The position numbers were made by a program, and so were the translations under genes. A stretch of 64,000 nt of DNA, taken from positions 1 through 64,000 of the forward strand of contig DAOUJX010000058.1 in NCBI GenBank assembly GCA_034422075.1. Direction: 5' to 3'. Below the pieces are notes generated by a model. It made no database searches and was not told the DNA's origin. It worked only from the letters and a program-made list of their open reading frames with translations. Source of the DNA: S34-282 sp034422075. Its GTDB lineage: Bacteria; Chloroflexota; Dehalococcoidia; Lucifugimonadales; Australimonadaceae. Shown piece by piece: positions 45,098-53,968 of this stretch (its first letter is position 1; each line of letters starts with the position of its first letter).

Positions 45098-46353
45098 AGG
45101 CCGAGATCATCGCGGTCGGCAGCGAACTGTTGATGGGCGAGACGCAGGACACCAACTCCGGCTGGCTCGCCACGCGCATGCCGGAACTGGGACTGGAGCT
45201 GCAGTGGGTCACCGCCGTCGGCGACGACCTCGCCAAGCTGACCGAGATCCTGGACAGGGCGTGGCGCAGGTCAGACTTCGTCTTCACCATCGGCGGCCTC
45301 GGCCCGACCCTCGACGACCTCACCCGCGATGCCATCGCAAGGATGCTTGGCGAAGAGATAGCGGTGGACCCGGAGCTGGTGGCGTGGCTCGAGGAGTCGT
45401 TCTCGCGGCGCGGCGTCAATCCGATGCCGCCGCAGAACATCCGCCAGGCGATGGTGATCCCCTCCGCGGTCCCCGTCCGCAACGAGATGGGCACCGCGCC
45501 GTCCTGGTGGCTCGAGCGTGACGGCAAGGTGCTCGTCACGCTTCCAGGGCCGCCGAACGAACTGATGCACATGTGGACGACCGAGATCGCCTCGCGCCTG
45601 CGCAAGAGGATCACGGGCAGCGTCATCATGGCGCGCACCTTCAAGACGATCGGCCTCAGCGAGGCTACCGTCGACGAGTTGTGCGGCAGGGTCTACGACA
45701 TGCAGGGCATCGATTTCGGCTGCTACGCCAAGCCCGACGGCATCTATGTCCGGACGATCGCCCGCGCGCAGGATGAGCAGGCCGCGCTCTCCTCGCTGCT
45801 CCGCGCCGAGGAGGAGATACGCAACGTCCTCGGCGAGTACCTCTGGGGTGTGGACGATGAGACGCCGGAGGCGCGCGTCGGGCAATTGCTGCGCGAGCGC
45901 GGCTATACCCTCGCCGTGCTGGAATCGCTGACCGGCGGGCTCATCGGCGGCGCCCTCAGCGAGATACCCGGCGCGTCGCGCTACTTCCTCGGCGGCGGCA
46001 TCGTCTACTCGAACGAGGCGAAGGTCGCCGCCGGAGTCTCTGCGAGCGTGATCCGGGAGTACGGTGCAGTGTCCTACGAGACGGCGGAAGCGATGGCCAA
46101 CGCGGCGTGCAACACCTACGGCGCCGACTGCGGCATCGCGGTAACGGGCGTTGCCGGCCCGGAGCATCAGCCGGGTGAGGATGTCGCGCCGGGGACTGTC
46201 TTCATCGGCGTTGCCCACCCGGGAGGCGTGCGCGTGGAGAAGTACACCTTTCCGGCCCGCCGGCCTCTCGTGCGGGGCAGGGCGGTGACGATGGCGCTGC
46301 TCCTGCTGGCGCAGGAGCTGATGAAGGCGGAGCAGGCTCAGGCGGCTGGGTAG
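45094..46353 (+). CDS. cinA: CinA: competence/damage-inducible, nicotinamide-nucleotide amidase
   Basis: 419 residues from GTG 45094. The N-terminal MoCF-like domain has VGSELLMGETQDTN, TIGGLGPTLDDLTRD and TLPGPPNELMHMW. The C-terminal amidohydrolase has LESLTGGLIGGALSEIPGAS, GGIVYSNEAK, ITGVAGP-type AVTGVAGPEH and FIGVAHPGG. It recycles pyridine nucleotides by removing the amide from NMN, and the N-terminal domain acts on ADP-ribose. Full-length two-domain form. Confidence 0.93.
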   Translation: MKAEIIAVGSELLMGETQDTNSGWLATRMPELGLELQWVTAVGDDLAKLTEILDRAWRRSDFVFTIGGLGPTLDDLTRDAIARMLGEEIAVDPELVAWLEESFSRRGVNPMPPQNIRQAMVIPSAVPVRNEMGTAPSWWLERDGKVLVTLPGPPNELMHMWTTEIASRLRKRITGSVIMARTFKTIGLSEATVDELCGRVYDMQGIDFGCYAKPDGIYVRTIARAQDEQAALSSLLRAEEEIRNVLGEYLWGVDDETPEARVGQLLRERGYTLAVLESLTGGLIGGALSEIPGASRYFLGGGIVYSNEAKVAAGVSASVIREYGAVSYETAEAMANAACNTYGADCGIAVTGVAGPEHQPGEDVAPGTVFIGVAHPGGVRVEKYTFPARRPLVRGRAVTMALLLLAQELMKAEQAQAAG

Positions 46354-46444
46354 GAGTGAGGACCAGAGCTGGTGGCTCCACATCTTCATGCTGGGCACGA
46401 AGCCGACCGAGAAGGCTGATGAGGGAGACGTTACAGTAGCCGTG

Positions 46445-46729
46445 TCAGGCGAAGAGCCCGGCGATATCCATGCCGATCAGCGCGAGGCTCAGGCTCAGCC
46501 ACAGCATAACGATCGTCCAGAAGAGCCACGGGTTCTCCGCACGATGGACAGGCTCGACCAGGAAGGTCTCTCCCGTGAAGATGCTGGGCGTTGCCCAGAA
46601 GAGAAAGAGGAGACCCCAGACCCACTGGAGGTCGAAGATCACGGCCACCAGGACGATCGCTATGGCGATCAGGGTGAACCAGCGGACCCTGCCGCTTGCA
46701 CGACGTTCGCGCCGCCGATCGAAGCTCAT
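46445..46729 (-). CDS. Small two-TM membrane protein coupled to the Rieske oxygenase
   Basis: 94 residues. A basic start (FDRRRERRASGRVRW) puts the N-terminus inside, followed by hydrophobic segments about 17-35 and 38-52 and a third at about 68-92. A charged GETFLVEPVHRAENPW stretch is between them. The start overlaps the Rieske stop as ATGA. I know no family. The tight coupling suggests a membrane anchor or helper of the oxygenase. Confidence 0.65.
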   Translation of the reverse strand: MSFDRRRERRASGRVRWFTLIAIAIVLVAVIFDLQWVWGLLFLFWATPSIFTGETFLVEPVHRAENPWLFWTIVMLWLSLSLALIGMDIAGLFA

Positions 46730-47895
46730 CGTTCACGCTCTACATGCCGGGAGGGCGGCTCCTCTCCCAACATCTGCCAGCCGAGGTAGTGGTGAAAGTC
46801 AACCACCACGCGCTCGATGGGCAGCAACTGCCCACCCCCGGAGTGGCGCGCCGCCATCCCTCTCTGGGCCCGCTCGCATATGGCCCGGTCCTCTTCGAGG
46901 AATGCGGTGGCGAATCCCCCTGAAACTGCCTGAGTGAGGATGTCGGGCCGCGATCTCGTCAGCGAGCCCTGGAACACGCGCGTCGAGGCCGGGGTGAGTG
47001 GATGTGCGACAAGCCAGTCCCACGAGTCCTGCGTGACGACGCCGACGAACGATGGCGGAATGGAGACCAGCGTGTAGTGGTTGCCTCCCGAATTGCTACC
47101 CAACAGGCCCGCGAGCAGCTTCCCGGCAAGACCGGTGCCTGCAGCTTGAACAATCGCCCCGCCTGTTAGCGTCCAAGCCGCCGAGCCTTCGATGTAGTAG
47201 GCCCCTCGTGTGGGAGTTACCTTCTCCAGCGTGTCGGCATGCACCTGGAAGAGGTGGTAGCTCTCCATTGCGTTCTCGACAACCAACTTCCAGTTGGCTG
47301 CCCACTCCTCCGGAGCGGTCAACGGTGCCGCAACCGTGAACGACTCCATATCGAACTCCGCGAGATGCGGCGCGATCTCCGCCAGCCGTGCCTCAAGCGG
47401 CGGCGCCTCGTCTGAGAGGCAGACGAAGACGACGCCCATCCATGTCTCAACCCGGAACGAGGGCAGGCTGTGCAGCCCCGAATCGATGGCGGCACCCTGC
47501 GCGTAGGGAGCACCCTGGAAGGCTCCTGCGTCACTGTAGCTCCAGGCGTGATACGGGCAAACGATGCGGCCACCCTCAAGACGATCGGCCCCCGGTTCGA
47601 GGAGGAGCGTGCCGCGATGGCGGCAGACGTTTGACAGCGCGCGTAGCTGGCCGTCACCACCTCGGACCAGCGCAACGGGCTCGCCGCCGATGTCGATGGC
47701 GAGGTAGTCGCCGGGGGCGGACAGCGACGCCTCGGCACATACCGCCACCCAATCACGGCGGTAGATCCGCTCCATCTCCAGCGCAAAGAACGCTTCGTCG
47801 CGGTAGGCGGCGAAGGGAAGAGAACGCGCCTCGCCCACCGGCCTCATTGCCTCTTCCAGCAGCTCTCTAGGTGAATCTATGTTTCGTTGGTGCAT
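46726..47895 (-). CDS. Rieske [2Fe-2S] aromatic-ring-hydroxylating-type oxygenase, alpha subunit
   Basis: 389 residues. Rieske site CRHRGTLLL and CPYHAWSY (C-x-H and C-x2-H, about residues 85-115); mononuclear iron site ENAMESYHLFQVHADT with the two histidines and a later acidic FLEEDRAICE. It hydroxylates or demethylates an organic substrate using O2 and electrons from a reductase. No reductase or ferredoxin gene is adjacent. Rieske oxygenases are abundant in marine Chloroflexota, where they are linked to breakdown of recalcitrant organics. The start ATG 47895 has no strong ribosome site. Confidence 0.9.
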   Translation of the reverse strand: MHQRNIDSPRELLEEAMRPVGEARSLPFAAYRDEAFFALEMERIYRRDWVAVCAEASLSAPGDYLAIDIGGEPVALVRGGDGQLRALSNVCRHRGTLLLEPGADRLEGGRIVCPYHAWSYSDAGAFQGAPYAQGAAIDSGLHSLPSFRVETWMGVVFVCLSDEAPPLEARLAEIAPHLAEFDMESFTVAAPLTAPEEWAANWKLVVENAMESYHLFQVHADTLEKVTPTRGAYYIEGSAAWTLTGGAIVQAAGTGLAGKLLAGLLGSNSGGNHYTLVSIPPSFVGVVTQDSWDWLVAHPLTPASTRVFQGSLTRSRPDILTQAVSGGFATAFLEEDRAICERAQRGMAARHSGGGQLLPIERVVVDFHHYLGWQMLGEEPPSRHVERER

Positions 47896-48127
47896 TGCGT
47901 CATCTCGCCGACACTGTTTCGCCCTGTTCCCATCTAGTTGGCCATCCCAGCCATACTCGCTGCGCCGGCAGCCTACTCGACAGCCAGCTTTGGCCGCAAA
48001 GCAGAAGCGCTTGCCCTTACCAAGTGTGGTGAACCAAACCCGAGGCGGTGGGATAGGTTGCTAGCTGTTCGGAACGAACCTCACTCTGAGAGTCTTGATC
48101 TCGCCAAGGCTGGTGCGCTAGGCGCGC

Positions 48128-51100
48128 CTACACCGTGAGGCGCCGGTAGAGCGCAGGAAGGCGGCGCGGCAGGTCGGTGATGTCCGGCACCACCTCGTAG
48201 CCCATGTCGCCCGCCATCGTCCGCATGTAGTCATGCCCCTGGCGGTCCACGGTGAGGCAGAAGGGCGTGATGTCCTTCTGCCGCGCCTCCAGCAGCGCCA
48301 TCCGGGTGTCCTGCACCGCGTACTCCTTCTCCACACCCTCGCGGCTGTAGCCCCGGTCTTGCGGCCTGCCGTCGCTGACGACGAAGAGGAACTTCACCTT
48401 GGCGTCGAGCTCGTCGAGCTTCTTGGTTGCGTGGCGGATGGCGGGGCCCATGCGCGTTGCGTGGAGCGGAGACACCTTGTCGAGGCGGCGCTTCACCGTC
48501 TCCGTCAGCGGCGCCTCCAGGTCCTTGATGACGTAGAACTCCACGTTCTCGCGCCCGAACCCGGAGAAGCCGTAGACGCCGTAGCGGTCGCCGATCGTCT
48601 CGAGCGCCGTCATCAGCAGCACCATCGACTCCTTTTCCACGTCGATGATGCGCTTGTACTGGCGCTTGACGCCCTCGCCGCGGCGCGTCCGCATCCAGAG
48701 CGTGTAGGCAACGGGGTCCGAGGGGATGTCCGCGTCCGCCTCGCCCTTCTTCGTCTCCTCCACCGCTTCGGCGGTCGATGCGCTCATGTCGAGGAGGAAG
48801 ACGACGCCGACGTCGCGCTCTGCCTTGTTGCGGCGCCAGTAGATGCGCTCGTCGGGCGTGCGGCGCGACTTTATCTCGATCATCGCCTGCAGCGCGCTGT
48901 CGAAGTCGACGTCCTCCCCTTCGGGCAAGTGCTTGACGCGCCGGTACATCTCGGGGCGGATGGACTCGAACTGGCGGCGTATCTGCTCCATCAGGCCGGC
49001 GTGCGTCTGGAGCGTCTCCTGGTAGAAGCGCGAATCGCCGCTGGAAACCTGCTTCTCCTGCACGACGCACCAGCGCGGACGGTAGTCGTTGGCGCGGAAG
49101 TCCCACTCGTCGTAGACGTAGGAAGTCGGCTCCGCCGGCTCGAGCGCGCCGCCGTCCTCGTCCTGGTGCGGGATGTCGGTATGGCCGGCGCCCTCGTCCT
49201 TGGGCTGCGTGTTGGCCGTGATCTCCTTCATGAGGTTGTTTGCCATCGTGGAGAGGTCCGAGTCCTGCTCCACGTCGATCTCGATGCTGTCGCGCAGCAA
49301 CTCTTCGAGCGCCTCCTGCGACAGCGAGTCGAGGTCCATGCCGTCGGCGCTGTCCTCCGCCTGGGCGCGCATCATCGTCAGAAGCTGCACCATCTCCGGC
49401 TTGAAGCCGCCGCGATAGTCGATGTCTTCTGGCGACTCGTAGTCCTCGCCCTCTTCTCCCTCGCCGAGCTTGCCGCCGGGCGCATCCTGGAAGGCGGACG
49501 AGAGGCTGTCGCCGTCCGGCTCCTGGTACTGCGCGTTCTCGAAGTCCTCTTCTTGCCAGTCTTCCGGGTCGACCGTCTGGTTGTGGAGGTTCGAGATGAT
49601 GGTGTACATCCGGATGGCCGCTTCCGCCGAATCCTCGACCGTCGCACCGAGCACCTGGACGGTGCGGAGCAGGCCGGCGAGGCTGCGCGCCTCCTCCGTG
49701 TACTGCTTGGGGACGGGGAGGCGCTCCTTCTGGTGCAGGCTCAGGCGGATGAGCATCTCGACCATCGCCTGTTGGAGCGGAAGCTGCTGGATGGTGGGCC
49801 GCGTGGACAGCGCGTCGGTCTGCACGCGGCCGTAGTCCGGTGCGAGGCCTCGGTACCGCGCCACGACGGACGTGTCCGTCCGCGCGTCCTCCGTGACACC
49901 GAAGATGTCGGAGGCAAGCGTGCGATTGGGGAACAGGTCGAAGAAGCGCGCCATCGAGGTCGCCACATGCTCGCCTGGCGTGCGCTCCAGGCGCATCCGC
50001 AGGTCGTCGAACATCGTCGACGGGCGCTCGAACTCGAGCTCGAAGGAGCCGAACTCGATGTGGCCTACCTGGTGCGTGGCCACGACCTTCAGCCACGCGA
50101 AGTTCTCGACCTTCTGGGCATAGCGCTCGACGCTGGAGGGCAGGTAGATGTGCAGGCCGTCGGTCGTGGCCTGCTCCACCTCCACCCAGCCGATGTTGCG
50201 GTGCGCCAGCTCCGATGCCGCATCCAGCGTGACCGCGCTGCCGGCCAGCGCGTTGGAGTACCTGGTGAGCAGCTCCTTGACGCGCTCCAGCTCGACCGCC
50301 GCCGATAGCTGCTCGAGCGCGGCCTCGGCGCGGGACGACTCGATGCGGAAGAACGCGACGCCGGCGTCCGGGTTCTCCCTGAGCAACTCGAATCCCTGCT
50401 CGAACCACAGCTGGTACTGGCTGTCGCTGATGCGCGACAACACGTTGGGCGCGCTCCTGAGAAAGGCTCCGACCGCCTCGACGGAGTCCTCCACCAGTTC
50501 CTCCGCCTTGGCCATCACCGACTCGTGCTGCGATTCCGGGAGGCGCGAGAGGGATTGGGTCACCTCCGACATGAAGAGGGAGATGTTGGTGACGCCGGAG
50601 CGTGCGACCCGCTCGGTCAGCTTGAAGAAGCGCCCGCGCAACTGCCGCTCCACCAGCGTCGATGCGCGGCTCGCAACCTCGAAGCAGCCGCGCACCTCGC
50701 GCCAGGAGCCGTCGACCACGGCGCTCGCCAGCGATATCAGCTCCTCTCGCTCCTCGATGGACGGCAGCACGCGCTGGCCCAGGTGCAGGCAGTCGGCGGC
50801 GAGGTCGTAGGAGCGGTAGGAGAGCGCGTCCACCAGCCCAACGAACCGCTCCAGTTCGCGGAAGGTCAGGTGCGCGACCAACTCCGGGCTCGCGTCGAAG
50901 AAGCGCGCCGCCAGCGATGCCGACTTCCACGTCCCGCGCGACAGCCCCTTGCCGAGCGCGCCCCAACTCGTCAGGTTGCGCGCCGACAGCCGCCCGATGA
51001 CGTCCGGGCTCGCGCGAAAGTAGGCCGCCGCCATCGTCGGCGAGTCGTTGCTCAGCTCGATACCGCTGTCGACCCACCGCTGAAACTGGGGATAGGAGAG

Positions 51101-51319
51101 CGCCGACATGACGCGGGGGCTTGCGCGGAAGTACTCGACCGCGGGCTCCCACGCGCGTCCACTCTGGCGCGCGATGCGCACGCCTTCCTGCCCCCAGCGC
51201 ACGCGTTCGACTGCCCCGACGTTCGGGATGATGGGCAGCGCAGCTTCGTATGCGGCCTGCAGCGCGGCGGGGAACTTCCGCAGCTCTGCTTCGAGGTGCT
51301 CCTGCGCCGGGTCAGCCAC
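48128..51319 (-). CDS. cbbO: CbbO/NorD-type von Willebrand factor A protein
   Basis: 1063 residues. The N-terminal two thirds is helical repeat-like (ASPRVMSALSYPQFQRWVDSG and similar units recur, for example ASPDVIGRL, ASPELVAHL, SAPNVLSRI). An acidic linker follows (about residues 580-660). The C-terminal VWA domain has a MIDAS: FLLDMSAST, THR-type HATRMGPAIRHA, and FVVSDGRPQD. GTG start 51319 overlaps the nudL stop by 8 nt. With the CbbQ ATPase two genes upstream it forms an AAA+/VWA activase pair of the Rubisco-activase or NorQ/NorD type. The target protein is not encoded in the window. Confidence 0.88.
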   Translation of the reverse strand: MADPAQEHLEAELRKFPAALQAAYEAALPIIPNVGAVERVRWGQEGVRIARQSGRAWEPAVEYFRASPRVMSALSYPQFQRWVDSGIELSNDSPTMAAAYFRASPDVIGRLSARNLTSWGALGKGLSRGTWKSASLAARFFDASPELVAHLTFRELERFVGLVDALSYRSYDLAADCLHLGQRVLPSIEEREELISLASAVVDGSWREVRGCFEVASRASTLVERQLRGRFFKLTERVARSGVTNISLFMSEVTQSLSRLPESQHESVMAKAEELVEDSVEAVGAFLRSAPNVLSRISDSQYQLWFEQGFELLRENPDAGVAFFRIESSRAEAALEQLSAAVELERVKELLTRYSNALAGSAVTLDAASELAHRNIGWVEVEQATTDGLHIYLPSSVERYAQKVENFAWLKVVATHQVGHIEFGSFELEFERPSTMFDDLRMRLERTPGEHVATSMARFFDLFPNRTLASDIFGVTEDARTDTSVVARYRGLAPDYGRVQTDALSTRPTIQQLPLQQAMVEMLIRLSLHQKERLPVPKQYTEEARSLAGLLRTVQVLGATVEDSAEAAIRMYTIISNLHNQTVDPEDWQEEDFENAQYQEPDGDSLSSAFQDAPGGKLGEGEEGEDYESPEDIDYRGGFKPEMVQLLTMMRAQAEDSADGMDLDSLSQEALEELLRDSIEIDVEQDSDLSTMANNLMKEITANTQPKDEGAGHTDIPHQDEDGGALEPAEPTSYVYDEWDFRANDYRPRWCVVQEKQVSSGDSRFYQETLQTHAGLMEQIRRQFESIRPEMYRRVKHLPEGEDVDFDSALQAMIEIKSRRTPDERIYWRRNKAERDVGVVFLLDMSASTAEAVEETKKGEADADIPSDPVAYTLWMRTRRGEGVKRQYKRIIDVEKESMVLLMTALETIGDRYGVYGFSGFGRENVEFYVIKDLEAPLTETVKRRLDKVSPLHATRMGPAIRHATKKLDELDAKVKFLFVVSDGRPQDRGYSREGVEKEYAVQDTRMALLEARQKDITPFCLTVDRQGHDYMRTMAGDMGYEVVPDITDLPRRLPALYRRLTV

Positions 51320-51899
51320 GGTCAGCCTCGCCGATGGCCTGCCGCACCGCCGCCAGCACCTGTCGGAGTATCCACGCCGTCGCGCCGTAGATCAGCGAGG
51401 AGCCGTAGGCGTAGGCCACGCGGTCCAGCGCCGAGCCGTCTTCGGACTGCCGCCGCTCATGGCGCACGGCCGAGTCGTCGAGGACCGCGTCCAGCGGCAC
51501 CTCGATGACCTCCGCAACCTCCCGCGGGTCGGCCTTGAACGGGTAGGGGTAGGGGATCGTGCCGACGGTGGGGTAGACGAGGTAGTTGGTGCGGGTCAGC
51601 ACCGCATCGACGGCGCCCAGCACGTCCACGTCCTCCGGGCGGATGCCCATCTCCTCCCACGTCTCGCGCAGCGCGCACGCCTGCATGTCTGCGTCCTCGT
51701 CCTCGATGACGCCGCCCGGGAACGCGATCTCGCCCTTGTGCTCGCCCACGTGCATCGTGCGGCGGTTGAGCAGCACGTGCCACGCACCGCCCTTGCGGTA
51801 GAGCGGCACCAGGACGCCGGCGGGCGTCGCGCCGTCCGCCGCCTCGGCGCCCGCCTCGCGCCGGCCAAGGCGGTTGCGCAGCGCCTCCGGCAGGTCCAA
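51312..51899 (-). CDS. NUDIX hydrolase, CoA pyrophosphatase type
   Basis: 195 residues. NUDIX box GEIAFPGGVIEDEDADMQAC followed by ALRETWEEMGI, and VLVPLYRKGGAWHVLLNRR upstream, as in the NudL/CoAse family (PF00293 with UPF0035 signature LNRR...GEIAFPGG). It would cleave CoA or another nucleoside diphosphate. TTG start 51899 (uncertain). Placed between cbbQ and cbbO and downstream of coaE, the last enzyme of CoA synthesis, so CoA turnover is a plausible theme. Confidence 0.88.
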   Translation of the reverse strand: MDLPEALRNRLGRREAGAEAADGATPAGVLVPLYRKGGAWHVLLNRRTMHVGEHKGEIAFPGGVIEDEDADMQACALRETWEEMGIRPEDVDVLGAVDAVLTRTNYLVYPTVGTIPYPYPFKADPREVAEVIEVPLDAVLDDSAVRHERRQSEDGSALDRVAYAYGSSLIYGATAWILRQVLAAVRQAIGEADRG

Positions 51900-51935
51900 C
51901 TGGGTATCGACTAGCCCGTTCAGGCGCGCCCTCCT

Positions 51936-52808
51936 CTAGGGAAAGATGGACGTGACGACTTCTTGGACGCTGTGCTGAATGTCGGCGTCGTCCGTGAGGC
52001 CCCAGACGACGGCGACCTCGCAGGCGCGGCGCGGGGCGACATTCTGCACGATGAGCTTGCCCGCGTAGATGAGCAGGCGCGTGCTGACGCCCTCTTGCAG
52101 ACCGTGGCCGCGCAGGTTGCGTATCTTCTCGCCGAGCAGCGCCAGCGACTCTGCGGTGTCGGCGTGGCAGCCGCTCTCGTGGCGGATGATCTGCTCCTCC
52201 AGGTGGCGCGGCGGGAAGTCGAACTCGATGGCGACGAACCGCTGGCGCGTGGAGTGCTTCAGGTCCTTCAACGCCGTCTGGTAGCCGGGGTTGTAGGAGA
52301 TGATGAGCAGGAAATTGGGGTGCGCCTCCACCACTTCGCCCAGCTTCTCGATGTGCAGCAGGCGCCGGTGGTCGGCAAGGGGGTGGATGAGCACGGTCGT
52401 GTCCTTGCGCGCCTCTACCACCTCGTCCAGGTAGCAGATCCCGCCGTGCTTGACGGCGCGCGTGAGCGGCCCGTCAATCCAACGCGTGCCGTCGCCCTCG
52501 AGCAAAAAACGCCCAACCAAATCGCTCGCCGTCAGGTCCTCATGGCAGGCGACCGTGACGAGGGGGATGCTGCTTTCGCCGTTCTTGCGGGCCTGCTTCT
52601 CCGACTGCTTGCCGAGGCGCCATGTCATGTACTCGACGAAGCGCGTCTTGCCCGTGCCCGTCGGCCCCTTGAGCAGAACGGGCACGCGCTCGCGGTAGGC
52701 CGCCTCGAATAGCTCTACCTCGTCGCTGACGGGAAGGTAGAACGGCTCGTGCTCGACGAAATACTCCTCGATGCTCTGTGCTCGGTAGCCTTGTGCGCTG
52801 TCGACCAT
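51936..52808 (-). CDS. cbbQ: CbbQ/NorQ-type MoxR AAA+ ATPase
   Basis: 290 residues from ATG 52808. Walker A VLLKGPTGTGKTRFVEY, sensor region LLEGDGTRWIDGPLTRAVKHG, Walker B ICYLDEVVEAR, and the C-terminal CbbQ_C-like part ending EVVTSIFP. Forms ring complexes with CbbO to remodel an enzyme, such as Rubisco or nitric oxide reductase. The gene starts 5 nt after the coaE stop. The open frame runs further upstream, but that part lies over coaE. Confidence 0.92.
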   Translation of the reverse strand: MVDSAQGYRAQSIEEYFVEHEPFYLPVSDEVELFEAAYRERVPVLLKGPTGTGKTRFVEYMTWRLGKQSEKQARKNGESSIPLVTVACHEDLTASDLVGRFLLEGDGTRWIDGPLTRAVKHGGICYLDEVVEARKDTTVLIHPLADHRRLLHIEKLGEVVEAHPNFLLIISYNPGYQTALKDLKHSTRQRFVAIEFDFPPRHLEEQIIRHESGCHADTAESLALLGEKIRNLRGHGLQEGVSTRLLIYAGKLIVQNVAPRRACEVAVVWGLTDDADIQHSVQEVVTSIFP

Positions 52809-52813
52809 CTGCC

Positions 52814-53413
52814 TCACGCCCTTGCCTGTACTCGTTCGCCCCATAGTTGCCTGACCGTCTCGTGCAGCCGCTCGGGGCTGCCGTCGTTGTCGATGACCGC
52901 ATCGGCCTTCGCCGTAAAGCCCCGCTCCGGGCCTTGCGCGCAGAGGCGCTGCTCGATCTGCTCGTCGCTCAATCCCCGCCCTTCGAGCCGCTGCCGCACC
53001 GCTTCTGCGGGTGCGCGCACCGCCCACACGTCGTCGGCGAGATCGTCCCAGCCCGCCTGGAAGAGGAGCGGCGCCTGCACGACGGCGACGGCCGCGCCGC
53101 GCGTGCGCGCCTCGTCCAGACGCGCGCCTACCCGCTCACGGATCAGCGGATGCAGCGCTGCGTCCAGGAGGCGTCGCGCGCCGTCGTCGCCGAATACGCG
53201 TGCGCCCAGCGCCGCGCGGTCGATCGCGCCGCCGGGGCCGACGACCTCGCGGCCGAACGCCGCCACGATGCGGCGGTAGCCCTCGCTGCCGGGGGTGTAT
53301 GCGGCATGGCCCTCGGTGTCGGCGTCAATGACCTCTGCGCCCATGTCGCGCAACACTCTTGCCACCTCGCTCTTCCCTGTGCCAATGCCGCCCGTAAGGC
53401 CGATGACCAGCAC
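52814..53413 (-). CDS. coaE: Dephospho-CoA kinase
   Basis: 199 residues. P-loop GLTGGIGTGKSEVARVL, then GAEVIDADTEGH, LHPLIRERVGARL and VVQAPLLFQAG, as in CoaE. It phosphorylates dephospho-CoA to CoA. In line with the suf genes (gap of 99 nt after sufU) and followed by cbbQ. Confidence 0.95.
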   Translation of the reverse strand: MLVIGLTGGIGTGKSEVARVLRDMGAEVIDADTEGHAAYTPGSEGYRRIVAAFGREVVGPGGAIDRAALGARVFGDDGARRLLDAALHPLIRERVGARLDEARTRGAAVAVVQAPLLFQAGWDDLADDVWAVRAPAEAVRQRLEGRGLSDEQIEQRLCAQGPERGFTAKADAVIDNDGSPERLHETVRQLWGERVQARA

Positions 53414-53512
53414 GGCTCGCTCCGTTGGACGAATCCCCGCGCCGCTCGCGGTAGGGCCCTTCCATAGGCCAATTGCTCATTCTAGCACGCGCGCCAGCGC
53501 GCGCTGCTTGCG

Positions 53513-53968
53513 TCAACCCTGGGGCTTGGCGTACTCGGCGATCGCGTCTTGCAGCGTCGCCCAGCCGAGCAGGGCGCACTTGATGCGGATGGGGAATTGC
53601 TGCACGCCCCGGAGGGCGGCCAATTCGCCGAACTCCTCCTCCTGCTCCTCCGTCGGCTCCACACCGGCCATCATCTCGCGAAAGGCGGCGTTCAGGCCTG
53701 CGGCCTCCTCCAGCGTCTTGCCCTTCAGCATCTCCGTCATGATGGACGCCGACGCCTGGCTGATGGAGCAGCCCTCGCCTTCGAAGCCGGTGTGGACGAT
53801 GCGCTCGTCCGCGTCCAACTCCAGCGTCAGGACGATGCGGTCGCCGCAGAAGGGGTTGAATCCCTCCGCACGCAGGTCTGCGTCGCCGAGCAGTCCATTG
53901 TTGCGGGGGTGGCGGTAGTGGTCGAGGATGATCTCGGCGTAGAGATCATCGAGGTCGGGCAGCTGCAT
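53513..53968 (-). CDS. sufU: SUF system Fe-S scaffold/sulfur acceptor SufU
   Basis: 151 residues from ATG 53968 (TTG 53974 is possible). SufU-type: LYAEIILDHYRHPRNNG, NPFCGDRI, EGEGCSISQASASIM and RIKCALLGW, giving the three zinc/sulfur-binding cysteines, with the 18-residue insertion typical for SufU compared with IscU. It receives persulfide from SufS. It overlaps the end of sufS by 23 nt. Confidence 0.93.
   Translation of the reverse strand: MQLPDLDDLYAEIILDHYRHPRNNGLLGDADLRAEGFNPFCGDRIVLTLELDADERIVHTGFEGEGCSISQASASIMTEMLKGKTLEEAAGLNAAFREMMAGVEPTEEQEEEFGELAALRGVQQFPIRIKCALLGWATLQDAIAEYAKPQG

Noticed and set aside
48231..51152. Very long open frames overlapping cbbO in other frames (48231-51152 minus, 48233-50308 plus)
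   Set aside because: Arg/Ala/Gly-rich shadow translations of a high-GC gene; no start signals or motifs.
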